64,000 nt of DNA from Planctomycetota bacterium (GCA_016235865.1 JACRIK010000035.1:1-64000), one strand, 5' to 3'; shown: positions 26,882 to 35,859, counted from the first letter of the stretch. The notes: generated by a model not told the origin, from the letters alone. Numbers and translations are program-made.

Positions 26882-27299
26882 GGAGATTATCGCAAATCCG
26901 GCCGGTCATTATGGCGCATCCGGCCGAGGATTATGGCGCAAACGCACGGAGGTTATGGCGCATCCGCACGGAGATTATGGCAATTCTGGCCGGAGGTTAT
27001 CGTAAATCCGTCCGGTAGTTATGGCGAATCCGCCGGGAGATTATCGTAAATCTGGCCGGGAGTTATGGCAAATCTGCGCGGAGGTTATGGCGCATCCGCC
27101 GGGAGGTTATCGTAAATCCAGCCGGACATTATGGCGCATCCGGCCGGGAGTTATGGCAAATCTGCACGGAGATTATCGTAAATCCGCCGGGAGGTTATGG
27201 CGCATCTGGCCGGGGGTTATGGCGAATCTGGCCGGAGGTTATGGCGCATTGTATGGGTGGTTATGGCGAACAGGATGGGGGGTTATGGTGAGGGGGGTG
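26882..27299. repeat. 22-bp tandem array 2 (19 units)
   Basis: Nineteen diverged units of exactly 22 bp, with a sequence unrelated to array 1. Core GGTTATGGCGCATCC, alternating with a TTATCGTAAATCC version. At most unit junctions there is a dyad TCCGGCCGGA, TCCGCACGGA or TCTGGCCGGA. The period is not a multiple of three; plus-strand open frames across it encode 22-residue repeats but look incidental. Confidence 0.9.
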
Positions 27300-27400
27300 G
27301 GGGGACTATCCCCCCTCTTTGTAAGAGGTTGATTTATAAGGGGATAGGAGAGGCGAAAACACGAAAAACGGGCATTTTGGGTCTAAAAATGGGGGTATTT

Positions 27401-28546
27401 CTAGCTAAATTTCTTCAATGCCAGAGAGATATTTTTCAAGCCCTGTTTCAGGAGATGGGGTTTGGTGCCTGAGGCAATCCGGATATAGCCCGGCGTCCCA
27501 AAATATTCGCCCGGAACTACCGAGGTCTGGTAGCGTTGGAACAGGTGTTTCTGGAATTTGAACGAATCCTTGAACGGTAATTTGATGAAACAAACGATGC
27601 CGCCGGCCGGCTCAACCCATTTCAAACGCGGCTCGGTGGCTATCCAGTCCTTGATTATCTGGCGCTTATTCCCGACTATCTCTTTAGTGCGTTTTATCAG
27701 CGCTCCAATATGACGCATGCAGTATAGCGAAATCATCTGGGCCGGATAGGAGTCAACGGCCGACATATAATCATAGGTCCGGGAGAAGAGATAGGCCAGT
27801 TCCGGCGATGCCATAATCCAGCCGGTGCGCATCAGGCCCAGGCCATAGACCTTGGTTAAGCTGGACAGCGTTATGGCCATCGGGCTGGTCTTGCAGAACG
27901 GCCGACGTGGCTGGTCCCTCCTGAGGCGGGTCTGTGAGCTAAATTTCTGGTCGTCCCTTTCGACAAACAAGAAATCCTTATAGACCTCGTCACAGGCAAT
28001 ATAGACATGGTGTTTTTCGGCCACCTTGACCAATCCCCTGATAACGGCTTCATCCATCTTTACGCCGGAGGGATTATGCAGGTCGGTCAGGAAGATGAGT
28101 TTGGTCTTGCGGGTAATCAGGCGGTCCAACTCAGCCGGGTCCGGTTGCCAGTTATTTTCTATCCGCCTGTGTAAAGGAACTATCTTGGCGCCGAGCGACT
28201 GGGCTGAGCGTCTCATCGGCTCGTAGCACGGCGATTCCAGGATAATCTCATCCCCGCTTTTAAGCAGTCCGGCGCAGAGCAGGTAGATAGCCATATTTGC
28301 TCCGGCACACATGGCAATATTGGCTACCTTAACATTGTAATATTTAGCCAATTCCTGTTTCAAGGCCAGCGGGCCGTAGCTGTCTCTGGCATTATGATGG
28401 CTGTATAGTTCCAGATTCTTCATCTTGAAACCCATCTGGAGCAGTTCCTTGAGTTCCAGAGACGGCATGCCGCTTATCATCAGCGGGTATTTGATTTTTT
28501 CCAGGTCCAGCATCTTGACCCATTCGATGTGGTCGACCTTTAACAT
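27401..28546 (-). CDS. Class I/II PLP-dependent aminotransferase
   Basis: A 381-residue fold-type I aminotransferase. The PLP lysine is in SSLTKVYGLGLMRTGW (about residues 232-247), with the Asn and Asp contacts in LHNPSGVKMDE (about 156-166) and IACDEVYKDF (about 185-194). The substrate cannot be assigned; the sequence is closer to the aspartate/alanine-type group than to histidinol-phosphate enzymes. Between DEVYKDFLF and the PLP lysine a basic segment (SSQTRLRRDQPRRP, about 204-217) coincides with a near-palindromic stretch and may be a repeat insertion. The C-terminus ends about 100 bp from array 2. Confidence 0.88.
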   Translation of the reverse strand: MLKVDHIEWVKMLDLEKIKYPLMISGMPSLELKELLQMGFKMKNLELYSHHNARDSYGPLALKQELAKYYNVKVANIAMCAGANMAIYLLCAGLLKSGDEIILESPCYEPMRRSAQSLGAKIVPLHRRIENNWQPDPAELDRLITRKTKLIFLTDLHNPSGVKMDEAVIRGLVKVAEKHHVYIACDEVYKDFLFVERDDQKFSSQTRLRRDQPRRPFCKTSPMAITLSSLTKVYGLGLMRTGWIMASPELAYLFSRTYDYMSAVDSYPAQMISLYCMRHIGALIKRTKEIVGNKRQIIKDWIATEPRLKWVEPAGGIVCFIKLPFKDSFKFQKHLFQRYQTSVVPGEYFGTPGYIRIASGTKPHLLKQGLKNISLALKKFS

Positions 28547-28690
28547 AGTAAGATAGTAAGTATTCAGTAAACAGTGGTCAGTAGACAGTTAATATAAAAG
28601 GATAATACAAATTACGGGAAGAATATCAATAAAAAGAGGAACACGAATAAGACGAACGGGAACGAATTACACGAATAAGAAATAATATTA

Positions 28691-28759
28691 ACCACAAAGA
28701 GCACTAAGGTCACAAAGAATTCCCCATATTCACTTTGTGGTCTTTGTGTGCTTTGTGGT
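28691..28759. repeat. 27-bp inverted repeat (ACCACAAAG type)
   Basis: Left arm 28691-28717 begins ACCACAAAGAGCAC; right arm 28733-28759 ends TGCTTTGTGGT. The arms are imperfect complements. Together with GTAGACAGT-like and CACGAATAAG-like repeats at 28560-28680, it occupies the 283-bp gap upstream of the aminotransferase gene. Confidence 0.6.
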
Positions 28760-28766
28760 GAACGGA

Positions 28767-28820
28767 GGGGAATTCCTCATTGCGGTCATATCTTTGATGC
28801 TTTATCTTTGAGGAATCCCC
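28767..28820. repeat. Inverted repeat downstream of the metal-binding protein gene
   Basis: GGGGAATTCCTCA (28767-28779) and TGAGGAATCCCC (28809-28820) can form a stem 10 bp after the minus-strand gene stop. It could serve as a terminator or mRNA 3' end, but lacks a T-tract. Confidence 0.4.
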
Positions 28821-28829
28821 CCTGATTAA

Positions 28830-29381
28830 TTATTTCTTCTTTTCCAGGTTCATACCGCACTTGGGGCATCGGCCCGGTTCGGCCTGCGGCTCGATACAGC
28901 CCATCGGGCAGACATAGAGCGTCTGGGTCTCGCCCTTTTCCTCAACCTTTTCCGGCTTGGGCATCAGGGACAGGCATTTGTCAGACAGTTCGGTTGACTT
29001 CTTCATCAGATTGTTTGAGGTCTCAACCATCCCGGCCAGTTTGGCCATATCCGGTTTTTCCCCTTTGAGGGCGCGGTTGCATTCCGCCATCATAGTCAGC
29101 GATTTGGACATCATCTCCTGACAATGCGTCATCAAGGGTTTGACATCCTTGGTCTTATCCACTTCCTTGAGGAGCTTATCGGCTTCCTTAATGAGATTCT
29201 CCGGTGTCTTAGCCGCCTTACCCTTTCCGGCGCCGTGGTCGCATTTATCACCGCTACCGCATGATTTACCGCTGCCGCTGGCTTTATCGTGGCTGCCGCA
29301 CGATTCGGCATAGATATAAATGCCTGCGGCCAGCACAGCAAACACCACCAGCCCTCCGGTTAACATCTTCCAATTTCCCAT
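28830..29381 (-). CDS. Exported protein with C-terminal heavy-metal-binding domain
   Basis: A 183-residue protein. The start at MGNWKML is chosen because AGGAGG sits 7 nt before it; an earlier ATG would read through the GGCGCC repeat. An N-terminal helix (about residues 6-24) is followed by a Gly/Ser/Cys/His-rich linker, a helical Met-rich middle and a C-terminal CPMGCIEPQAEPGRCPKCGM, the heavy-metal-binding motif also found at the CusB N-terminus. It probably binds copper or silver in the periplasm and supports the adjacent efflux pump. Confidence 0.8.
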   Translation of the reverse strand: MGNWKMLTGGLVVFAVLAAGIYIYAESCGSHDKASGSGKSCGSGDKCDHGAGKGKAAKTPENLIKEADKLLKEVDKTKDVKPLMTHCQEMMSKSLTMMAECNRALKGEKPDMAKLAGMVETSNNLMKKSTELSDKCLSLMPKPEKVEEKGETQTLYVCPMGCIEPQAEPGRCPKCGMNLEKKK

Positions 29382-29446
29382 ACAATACCTCCTCTGGCGC
29401 CGAAGCGCCATGGCGCCCTTATGGCGCCACTTTCTTAATAAAGTTA

Positions 29447-29575
29447 TTAATGACATCCTCGCGAACCCGAATGCTTCTGATGGTCTGGTCCATCAGCGCC
29501 GGACGAACTGCTCCGGCAGGATACGCCCAAGAAGACAAATCCGGCCAGCAACACTACCGTCAAGAGTATTCTCAT
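29447..29575 (-). CDS. Small lipoprotein, 42 residues
   Basis: Starts MRILLTVVLLAGFVFLGVSC, a full lipoprotein signal with lipobox LGVSC (Cys 20), followed by a short polar tail with three His and a terminal GCH. AAAGGA lies upstream. It sits between the ECF-type motif at 29709-29742 and the metal-binding protein gene on the same strand, so it may be a metal-responsive envelope lipoprotein. The family is not recognised, and short length limits certainty. Confidence 0.5.
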   Translation of the reverse strand: MRILLTVVLLAGFVFLGVSCRSSSSGADGPDHQKHSGSRGCH

Positions 29576-29615
29576 ATTTAACGCCATTCCTTTCTTCGCA
29601 TACTTTAACAAAATG

Positions 29616-29691
29616 AGATTGCTTCGTCCCTGGCGGGACTACCTCGGGACAGCAGTCCCGTAGGGGCGTCGCTTTGCTCCTCGCAATGACA
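29616..29691. repeat. Partial GAGATTGCTTCGTC / CTCGCAATGACA repeat
   Basis: Ends GAGATTGCTTCGTC and GCTCCTCGCAATGACA match the type at 55083-55198. The middle holds another palindrome, CGGGAC-AGCA-GTCCCG (29645-29660): one repeat nested in another. Confidence 0.6.
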
Positions 29692-29708
29692 CTTTTTAGG
29701 CACCCTCA

Positions 29709-29742
29709 TATATAATGTCACAACGACCTGAAAATATTACAA
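29709..29742 (-). promoter_or_regulatory. ECF-type promoter motif, copy 2
   Basis: On the minus strand it reads TTGTAATATTTTCAGGT, 3 bp, then TGTGACATTATATA. It matches the 34-bp block at 37110-37143 in all but about four positions. It lies upstream of the small lipoprotein and the metal-binding protein, suggesting control by the ECF sigma factor encoded 7 kb away. Confidence 0.65.
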
Positions 29743-29842
29743 GATTCTGTGATTTATTGTGAATTCCGATAAGAATAAATTACCTTGGTGCCTTTTGGCG
29801 CCATAAGGGCGCCATGGCGCTTCGGCGCCAGTGGCTAATATC

Positions 29843-32800
29843 TTAGTGCTCTTTCAATTCCGGAATCTGTAGCTTTGATACATCCACCGTTCCTTCTTTC
29901 ATCTCTCCATACCACTTCCAGAGCAGATAAATAGGCGGATAGACCAGGAGTTCCATAATAAACGAGGTAAACAGCCCGCCCACCATCGGCGCGGCAATAC
30001 GTTTCATCATATCCGCTCCGGTACCGATTGACCACATTATCGGAATCAGGCCGATAAAGGTGGTGCCGACGGTCATCATCTTGGGCCGGATGCGCTTGAC
30101 CGCTCCGTAAATCACGGCCTCGTGTAAATCATTGTAGGTCTTCATCGTGCCTTTGCGCACCCGGTCGTAATACGACAGGTCCAGGAACAGGAGCATAAAG
30201 ACGCCGGTCTCGGCGTCCAGTCCCATCAGGGCTATCATGCCGACCCAGACCGCAATGGAAACGTTGTAATCCAGCAGATACATAAACCAGATTGCGCCGA
30301 TAAGCGAGAACGGCACGGCCATCAGGACTATGAGCGTCTTGAACGTTGATTTGGTATTCAGATAAAGCAGGATAAAGATAATGAACAGGGTCAGCGGGAT
30401 AACTATCTTGAGACGCTCCTTGACCCGGAGCATATTTTCATACTGACCGCTCCAGAGCAGGGAATATCCGGTCGGCATTGGAAGTTGCTCTTTGACTATC
30501 TTTTTGGCCTCGGTGACATAACTGCCCACGTCCCGGTCCTTGATATCCACATAGACATAGCCGGCCAGAAGCCCGTTCTCGTCCCGAATCATGGCCGGTC
30601 CGGTAGTGAATTTGATATCAGCCAGCTCGGCCAGAGGCACCTGCCTGATGACAGGCGGGTTTGCGCCGCCGGACATCTCATCGCCTCCGGAACTAACTGC
30701 GCTGGTTGGCACTAAGACCCGTTGCAAGGCCGGCAGGTCATCGCGCAACTCACGGGCATAGCGGACATTGACCGAGTAACGTTCCCGGCCTTCAACCGTG
30801 GTGGTAATACCCTCGCCGCCGATGGCGGACATTATGACCATCTCAACTTCCTTGACGCTCAGACCGTAGCGGGCCAGTTGCTCGCGCTTGAGGTCAAAGT
30901 CCAGGAAATATCCACCGGTAACCCGTTCGGCATAGACACTGCGCGTGCCCGGGATATCGCGCATAATCGCCTCCAAATGCAGTCCGATTTGCTCTATCTC
31001 TTTCAGGTCGGCGCCGTAGATTTTAATCCCGATGGGCGTCCGGACGCCGGTGGTAAGCATATCTATCCGGGCCTTAATCGGCATGGTCCAGGCATTGACC
31101 ACGCCCGGGAACTGCATCTTGGAGTCCATTTCATTGATGATATCATCCCAGGAAATCCGGTCCGGCCAGATGGACCGGAACGGCCATTGAAGGATGACCG
31201 GCAGTCCGGAATACCAGCGCTCCTTTTTGCGCCACTGTTCGCGCGGTTTCAGGACCACGGTGGTCTCCATCATCGAGAACGGGGCCGGGTCGGTCGAGGT
31301 CTCGGCCCGTCCGGCCTTGCCGAAGACGCTGACCACTTCCGGGATACTCTTGATAATCTTGTCCTGGACCTGGAGCAGGCGCTGGGCCTCGGTGACCGAG
31401 ATACCCGGCAGTGTGGTCGGCATATACAGGATACTGCCCTCGTTTAAAGGCGGCATAAATTCAGAACCCAGTTTGAAGTAAACCGGTATGGTGGTCACTA
31501 TCAATATTAAAGCAGTGGCAATTACGGCCCTGGGATATTTCAGGACGAATTTGCAGAGCGGCTCATAAAACCAGAAGAGCGTTTTGCTGACCGGGTGATT
31601 TTCCTCCTTGTAATACTTGCCGACCAGGACCTGATTGGCCGGCCAGGCAAAGACCTTGCCCAGCGCTGACTTGGGTTTGAAATAATCCATTTTCATAAAG
31701 AGCAGGCGGATGGCCGGGTCTAAGGTGATGGCCAGCAGAGCGGCAATAGCCATGGTCAGGTTCTTGGTATAGGCCAGGGGCTTGAACAACCGGCCTTCCT
31801 GTTCCACCAGGGTGAAGATAGGCATAAAGGCCACGGCAATGACCAGGAGCGAGAAGAATATGGAGGGAGCCACCTCCTGCAATGCCTGGATGCGGATTTT
31901 GTGCGGGTCGCCCTGCCGGCCGCCTTCTATCCAGATTTCCAGTTTCTTATAGGCGTTTTCCACCTCTACTATGGCGCCGTCCACAAGCACACCGATAGAA
32001 ATGGCAATGCCGGAGATGGACATAATATTCGAGGTCAGTCCCATTCCCCACATCGGGATAAAGGCCAGCAAGGCCGCCACCGGGATGGTAATAATAGGCA
32101 CCAGGGCCGAGGGAATGTGCCATAGGAATAGCAGAATCACCAAACTGACCACAATCATTTCAGCTATCAGTTGGTGCTTCAAAGTGTCAATGGCTTCATG
32201 AATCAGTTCCGAGCGGTCGTAGGTAGTGACAATCTCAGCGCCCTTGGGCAGTGATGGTTTGATTTCCTCTATCTTGGCCTTGACGCGTTCTATGACATTC
32301 AGGGCGTTCTCGCCGTGGCGCACCACGACAATCCCGCCGACCGTGTCGCCGATGCCGTCCAAATCCGCCACGCCCCGGCGGATGTCCGGGCCGATGACCA
32401 CATTGGCAACGCTCTTCACCAGGATAGGCGTGCCTTTGTCATCCGCGCCGAGTGAGATATTTTCAATGTCGCTGACTGATTTGATATAACCGCGTCCGCG
32501 GACCATATACTCGGCGCCGGAGAATTCCACCAGCCGGCCGCCCACGTCATTGTTGGCATCGCGGATGGCGTCCACCACTTTCATCAGCGGGATGTTGTAG
32601 CCGACCAGCGCATTTGGATTGATATTGACCTGATACTGTTTCTGGAATCCGCCCAGCGAGGCCACCTCGGCCACGCCCGGAACGCTCTGGATATAATATT
32701 TCAGATACCAGTCCTGGAATGAGCGCAGTTGCGCCAAATCGTTCTGTCCGGTCTTGTCCACTAGGGCATACTGATAGACCCAACCCACGCCGGTGGCATC

Positions 32801-33190
32801 CGGCCCGATTTCGGTCTTGACGCCTTCAGGCAGACGGGGCAGGATTTTGCTCAGGTACTCCACGGTCCGGGACCTGGCCCAGTAAATATCGGTGCCGTCC
32901 TGGAAGATGATATAGACGTAAGAGAATCCGAAGTCCGAGAAACCGCGGATGGCCTTGACCTTGGGCGCGCCGAGCATGGCCGTGACTATCGGATAGGTCA
33001 CCTGGTCTTCTATTATATCCGGACTCCGGTCCCAGCGGGAATAGACAATCACCTGGGTGTCGGACAGGTCCGGGATGGCATCGAGCGGGATATTCTGGAC
33101 CGAATATACGGCAAATACCACGGCAATGGCCACAAATATCAGGACCAGAAACTTGTTATTGGCCGAGAAGGCAACGATACTTTTTAGCAT
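29843..33190 (-). CDS. cusA: CusA-type heavy-metal RND efflux pump
   Basis: Inner-membrane proton-driven transporter of the HME-RND family (copper/silver or divalent metal export), 1115 residues. The N-terminus has one helix then NIPLDAIPDLSDTQVIVYS. Conserved blocks include SISGIAISIGVLVDGAIVEVEN in the transmembrane relay region, a MPIKARIDMLTTGVRTPIG porter segment and WVGMIALMGLDAETGVFMLLFLD near the end. Twelve membrane helices are expected and visible as two clusters. The ATG directly follows the cusB stop. Extra Gly/Ser/Pro residues near 815-835 make it slightly longer than typical. Confidence 0.94.
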   Translation of the reverse strand: MLKSIVAFSANNKFLVLIFVAIAVVFAVYSVQNIPLDAIPDLSDTQVIVYSRWDRSPDIIEDQVTYPIVTAMLGAPKVKAIRGFSDFGFSYVYIIFQDGTDIYWARSRTVEYLSKILPRLPEGVKTEIGPDATGVGWVYQYALVDKTGQNDLAQLRSFQDWYLKYYIQSVPGVAEVASLGGFQKQYQVNINPNALVGYNIPLMKVVDAIRDANNDVGGRLVEFSGAEYMVRGRGYIKSVSDIENISLGADDKGTPILVKSVANVVIGPDIRRGVADLDGIGDTVGGIVVVRHGENALNVIERVKAKIEEIKPSLPKGAEIVTTYDRSELIHEAIDTLKHQLIAEMIVVSLVILLFLWHIPSALVPIITIPVAALLAFIPMWGMGLTSNIMSISGIAISIGVLVDGAIVEVENAYKKLEIWIEGGRQGDPHKIRIQALQEVAPSIFFSLLVIAVAFMPIFTLVEQEGRLFKPLAYTKNLTMAIAALLAITLDPAIRLLFMKMDYFKPKSALGKVFAWPANQVLVGKYYKEENHPVSKTLFWFYEPLCKFVLKYPRAVIATALILIVTTIPVYFKLGSEFMPPLNEGSILYMPTTLPGISVTEAQRLLQVQDKIIKSIPEVVSVFGKAGRAETSTDPAPFSMMETTVVLKPREQWRKKERWYSGLPVILQWPFRSIWPDRISWDDIINEMDSKMQFPGVVNAWTMPIKARIDMLTTGVRTPIGIKIYGADLKEIEQIGLHLEAIMRDIPGTRSVYAERVTGGYFLDFDLKREQLARYGLSVKEVEMVIMSAIGGEGITTTVEGRERYSVNVRYARELRDDLPALQRVLVPTSAVSSGGDEMSGGANPPVIRQVPLAELADIKFTTGPAMIRDENGLLAGYVYVDIKDRDVGSYVTEAKKIVKEQLPMPTGYSLLWSGQYENMLRVKERLKIVIPLTLFIIFILLYLNTKSTFKTLIVLMAVPFSLIGAIWFMYLLDYNVSIAVWVGMIALMGLDAETGVFMLLFLDLSYYDRVRKGTMKTYNDLHEAVIYGAVKRIRPKMMTVGTTFIGLIPIMWSIGTGADMMKRIAAPMVGGLFTSFIMELLVYPPIYLLWKWYGEMKEGTVDVSKLQIPELKEH

Positions 33191-34513
33191 CTACTTTTTC
33201 TCTTCGCCGTGTTTATGCCCTGTGCCCATACCGGACACGGCGGATTTTATCTTTGATTCAGAGTCAATCAGGAAGTTACCAGAGGTAACCACGGTTTCCC
33301 CTTCGGATAACCCATCAATAACTTCGTAGTAATGGTCGAATTTACCGCCCAGTTTTACCTCTCTCGGTTTAAACACCCCATTGCCCTTATCCACGAAGAC
33401 AATCCGGCGCTTGCCGGAATCCATAACCGCCTCAACGGGAACCGCCAGTTTTACGCTGACCTCTTTTTTCAGCAATACTTCGGCATACATATCCGCCTTG
33501 AGTTTATAATCAGGATTAGCCAGTTCAATACGCACCTTGATAGTGCGGGTGGTCGGATTGACATAAGGATAGATATATTTTACCGTACCGGCGAATTTCT
33601 CAGCCGGATAAGAAGAGACCGTTACTTCCACGGCATCATCAACATTAATATACGACAGTTCGTATTCATATATTTCCGCTTCAACCCAGATGGTTGAGGT
33701 ATCAGCAACCTTATAAATCATTTCTCCGGGGGTAATATATTGGCCGAGGTGCAATTCATCGCCGACAATAAAACCCGCGCCGGGTGTGGTAATCCATAGG
33801 GTTCTTGACGGCTTCCCCTCCTCGGCTATTTTGTCAATCTGGTCTTCTGAGATATCCCAGAAAACGAGTTTCTGTTTGGTTGCCTCAACCATCTGCCCGG
33901 CGCTTTTTATCATCTCAGACGATTTGGCCTCTTCCGCCCTCTTCATCATCTCCAGGGCGGACAGATATTCCTGTTGCGCCACCACCAGTTCTGGGCTGTA
34001 GATACTGAATAACGGAGTCCCGACTTCTATAAACTGGCCGGCCAGGGCGCAGCAATCCATTTTATCCACCCAACCGGCAATCTTGGTGTTAATATGATAC
34101 ATCTTTTGCGCATTATACACGATTGTTCCAACGGCCCGAATCGTCCTGGTCAGGGTACGATCGGTAACCTGCTCCTTCCTGACGCCGATGAGTTGTTCCT
34201 GCTGGGGCGTGATGGTCACGCTGGCCTGGCCGCTTAGGCCCGCAGACGATTTATCATCCGTCTCTTTCATCGGCACCAGTTTCATATTGCAAATCGGGCA
34301 ATCGCCCGGTTTATCGGAGATATAGGTCGGATGCATCGGGCAGTGATACATCTGCTTTTTAGCCGCCGGTTCGCTATCGCGGTCACCGCGGTGTTCTGAA
34401 GACGCAGGAGAAGCGTGCCCCTTGTGGCTGTCTTTATTTAATAATAAAAAACCAGCACCCACCAATACTCCAAGTATTAAGATAACCGCCACTACATAAA
34501 TAAAATACCTCAT
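33191..34513 (-). CDS. cusB: CusB-type periplasmic adaptor (membrane fusion protein)
   Basis: Links CusA to the outer-membrane channel and hands over metal. It starts MRYFIYVVAVILILGVLVG (single helix) with AGGAG about 7 nt upstream; an earlier in-frame ATG lies inside the upstream channel gene and is rejected. A heavy-metal-binding motif YHCPMHPTYISDKPGDCPIC follows at about residues 55-80, then barrel-sandwich and helical-hairpin segments (VGTPLFSIYSPELVVAQQEYL). About 440 residues. Confidence 0.93.
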   Translation of the reverse strand: MRYFIYVVAVILILGVLVGAGFLLLNKDSHKGHASPASSEHRGDRDSEPAAKKQMYHCPMHPTYISDKPGDCPICNMKLVPMKETDDKSSAGLSGQASVTITPQQEQLIGVRKEQVTDRTLTRTIRAVGTIVYNAQKMYHINTKIAGWVDKMDCCALAGQFIEVGTPLFSIYSPELVVAQQEYLSALEMMKRAEEAKSSEMIKSAGQMVEATKQKLVFWDISEDQIDKIAEEGKPSRTLWITTPGAGFIVGDELHLGQYITPGEMIYKVADTSTIWVEAEIYEYELSYINVDDAVEVTVSSYPAEKFAGTVKYIYPYVNPTTRTIKVRIELANPDYKLKADMYAEVLLKKEVSVKLAVPVEAVMDSGKRRIVFVDKGNGVFKPREVKLGGKFDHYYEVIDGLSEGETVVTSGNFLIDSESKIKSAVSGMGTGHKHGEEKK

Positions 34514-34523
34514 AACCAATCTC

Positions 34524-35849
34524 CTATTTACTATTAAATAATTTAGATGTTTCCTCAACGCTCTGGCATAGCGCGATAAGCGAGATGTCGGCGAAGACAA
34601 TCTCTCGCTGGGCATTCACCACAGCCAACTGGGTTTTCAACTCCAATAACTCCCGCCGGGCATTAAACCAACCGGTAAATCCGGTTCTACCAGTCTTAAA
34701 AGACGCGTCTATGCTGTTAAGTTTTGTCTCGGCCAGGGGCATCAGATTTTCCCTGATGAGCCGGCTCTGCCTCTGGAGTTCACGCCAGGCGAAAGACTTC
34801 TCAGCCAGCACGACCGCCAGGTTAATCTCTTCAGCCGAAAGCATGGCCTGAGCCTGTTTCTGTCCGGCCTGGGCTGAAGCAATTTCCGCGGCTATCTTCT
34901 GTCGCCAGATCGGTAGGGTCATACTCACTTCAGGCATCCAGTTTAATTTGTCCTTCTTGGCATCGGTTCCTAACCCAACGCTCCAATCGGGATTCTTTTC
35001 CTTATAAGAACGCTCTACCATAACCTGTGCCTGCCTGACTTCGGCAGACAGCGCCTTAAGATGAAGGTTATGTTTCAACAACTCATTTAACAAGTCCGTC
35101 TCAGGCGGCAGGATATGCTCGATCAATGCATCGCTTGGCATCGGCGGCTGAGATTCATTAGAAGCGACACCCAACGCCTTACGCCACCTGGCCATTAACG
35201 GTTTGAGGGAATCCTCTAAATTAACCAGTTCGTTAGACAGGCGGCTCTGCTCCGACTGGACCATGACAAGTTCTTCGGTCATACCAAACCCGGTCTCAAA
35301 GTTCGCCCGGATTGATTTCTCCTGCATCTTAATCAGGAAAACAATCTCTTTAACCAGCCGTATTTTTTCCTGCAGCAAGTAATATTCATAATAAACCTGT
35401 TTTACATTGAAGATTGTTTCAAGCAACTGGTGTTCAAACAAGTATCGTTTCTTCCGCGCCTCGGCAGAGAACGCCTCGGCCTCTAGGGCCAACTTACCCT
35501 TCGCCGGTATTTCCTGCATAAACCCGACCAGGAATTTCTCCACCGAAGACATTATTTCCGCACTAAATGTCAATTTTGGGTCAGGCAGGGATTGTGCGAC
35601 CATTATTTCCTCAACCGCCTTTTTCCAGTCGTAGAAAACGGCTTCGGCTTCTGGATTATTCAGGACGGCATAAGTGATAAAATCCGCCAGCGGAGAATCA
35701 GGTTTAAGGACAGGCAATGGCGGTTTCTTGTCAGCCGGCCGGTATTTAGCTTCAACCGCGGACAGGGATTCGCGGCCTATCGGCGCCGGACCGGAACAGC
35801 CGAATAAAACGATTGAGAGTATAATAAATACGGATATTTTATATATCAT
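34524..35849 (-). CDS. TolC-family outer-membrane efflux channel (CusC-like)
   Basis: A 441-residue outer-membrane factor with a lipoprotein signal (FIILSIVLFGCSG, lipobox LFGC). The rest is long amphipathic helices with the repeated OEP layout (AVLNNPEAEAVFYDWKKAVEE near residue 60; a second repeat near 270-300). It provides the outer-membrane exit for the CusA-CusB pump and lies 10 nt upstream of cusB. Confidence 0.88.
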   Translation of the reverse strand: MIYKISVFIILSIVLFGCSGPAPIGRESLSAVEAKYRPADKKPPLPVLKPDSPLADFITYAVLNNPEAEAVFYDWKKAVEEIMVAQSLPDPKLTFSAEIMSSVEKFLVGFMQEIPAKGKLALEAEAFSAEARKKRYLFEHQLLETIFNVKQVYYEYYLLQEKIRLVKEIVFLIKMQEKSIRANFETGFGMTEELVMVQSEQSRLSNELVNLEDSLKPLMARWRKALGVASNESQPPMPSDALIEHILPPETDLLNELLKHNLHLKALSAEVRQAQVMVERSYKEKNPDWSVGLGTDAKKDKLNWMPEVSMTLPIWRQKIAAEIASAQAGQKQAQAMLSAEEINLAVVLAEKSFAWRELQRQSRLIRENLMPLAETKLNSIDASFKTGRTGFTGWFNARRELLELKTQLAVVNAQREIVFADISLIALCQSVEETSKLFNSK

Positions 35850-35859
35850 AATTTATATG

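Larger units (their letters stand above)
29395..29830. repeat. 436-bp segment bounded by perfect 35-bp inverted repeats
   Basis: 29395-29429 (starts TGGCGCCGAAGCGCC) and 29796-29830 (ends GGCGCTTCGGCGCCA) are exact reverse complements, and each is itself rich in GGCGCC dyads. Between them lie the small lipoprotein gene, a TCGTCGC/CAATGAC repeat and the ECF-type motif. It could be a mobile cassette or a hairpin-forming inverted duplication. Confidence 0.75.

Noticed and set aside
26377-27299. CRISPR array
   Set aside because: Units are directly abutting 22-bp repeats without unique spacers of regular size, and no cas genes are present.
26377-27299. Plasmid-type replication origin with iterons
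   Set aside because: Unit length would fit, but there is no rep gene, DnaA-box cluster or partition gene, and the surroundings are chromosomal.
27021-27472. Plus-strand frames over the second 22-bp array (repeated GGYRKS/LWRI peptides)
   Set aside because: The 22-bp period is not a multiple of three, so peptide repeats cycle through all frames; the frames run into unrelated spacer and have no start signals.
30600-30720. Repeat insertion in CusA (Gly/Ser/Pro-rich segment)
   Set aside because: Slightly longer than typical, but no clear palindrome was found and loop lengths vary in this family.
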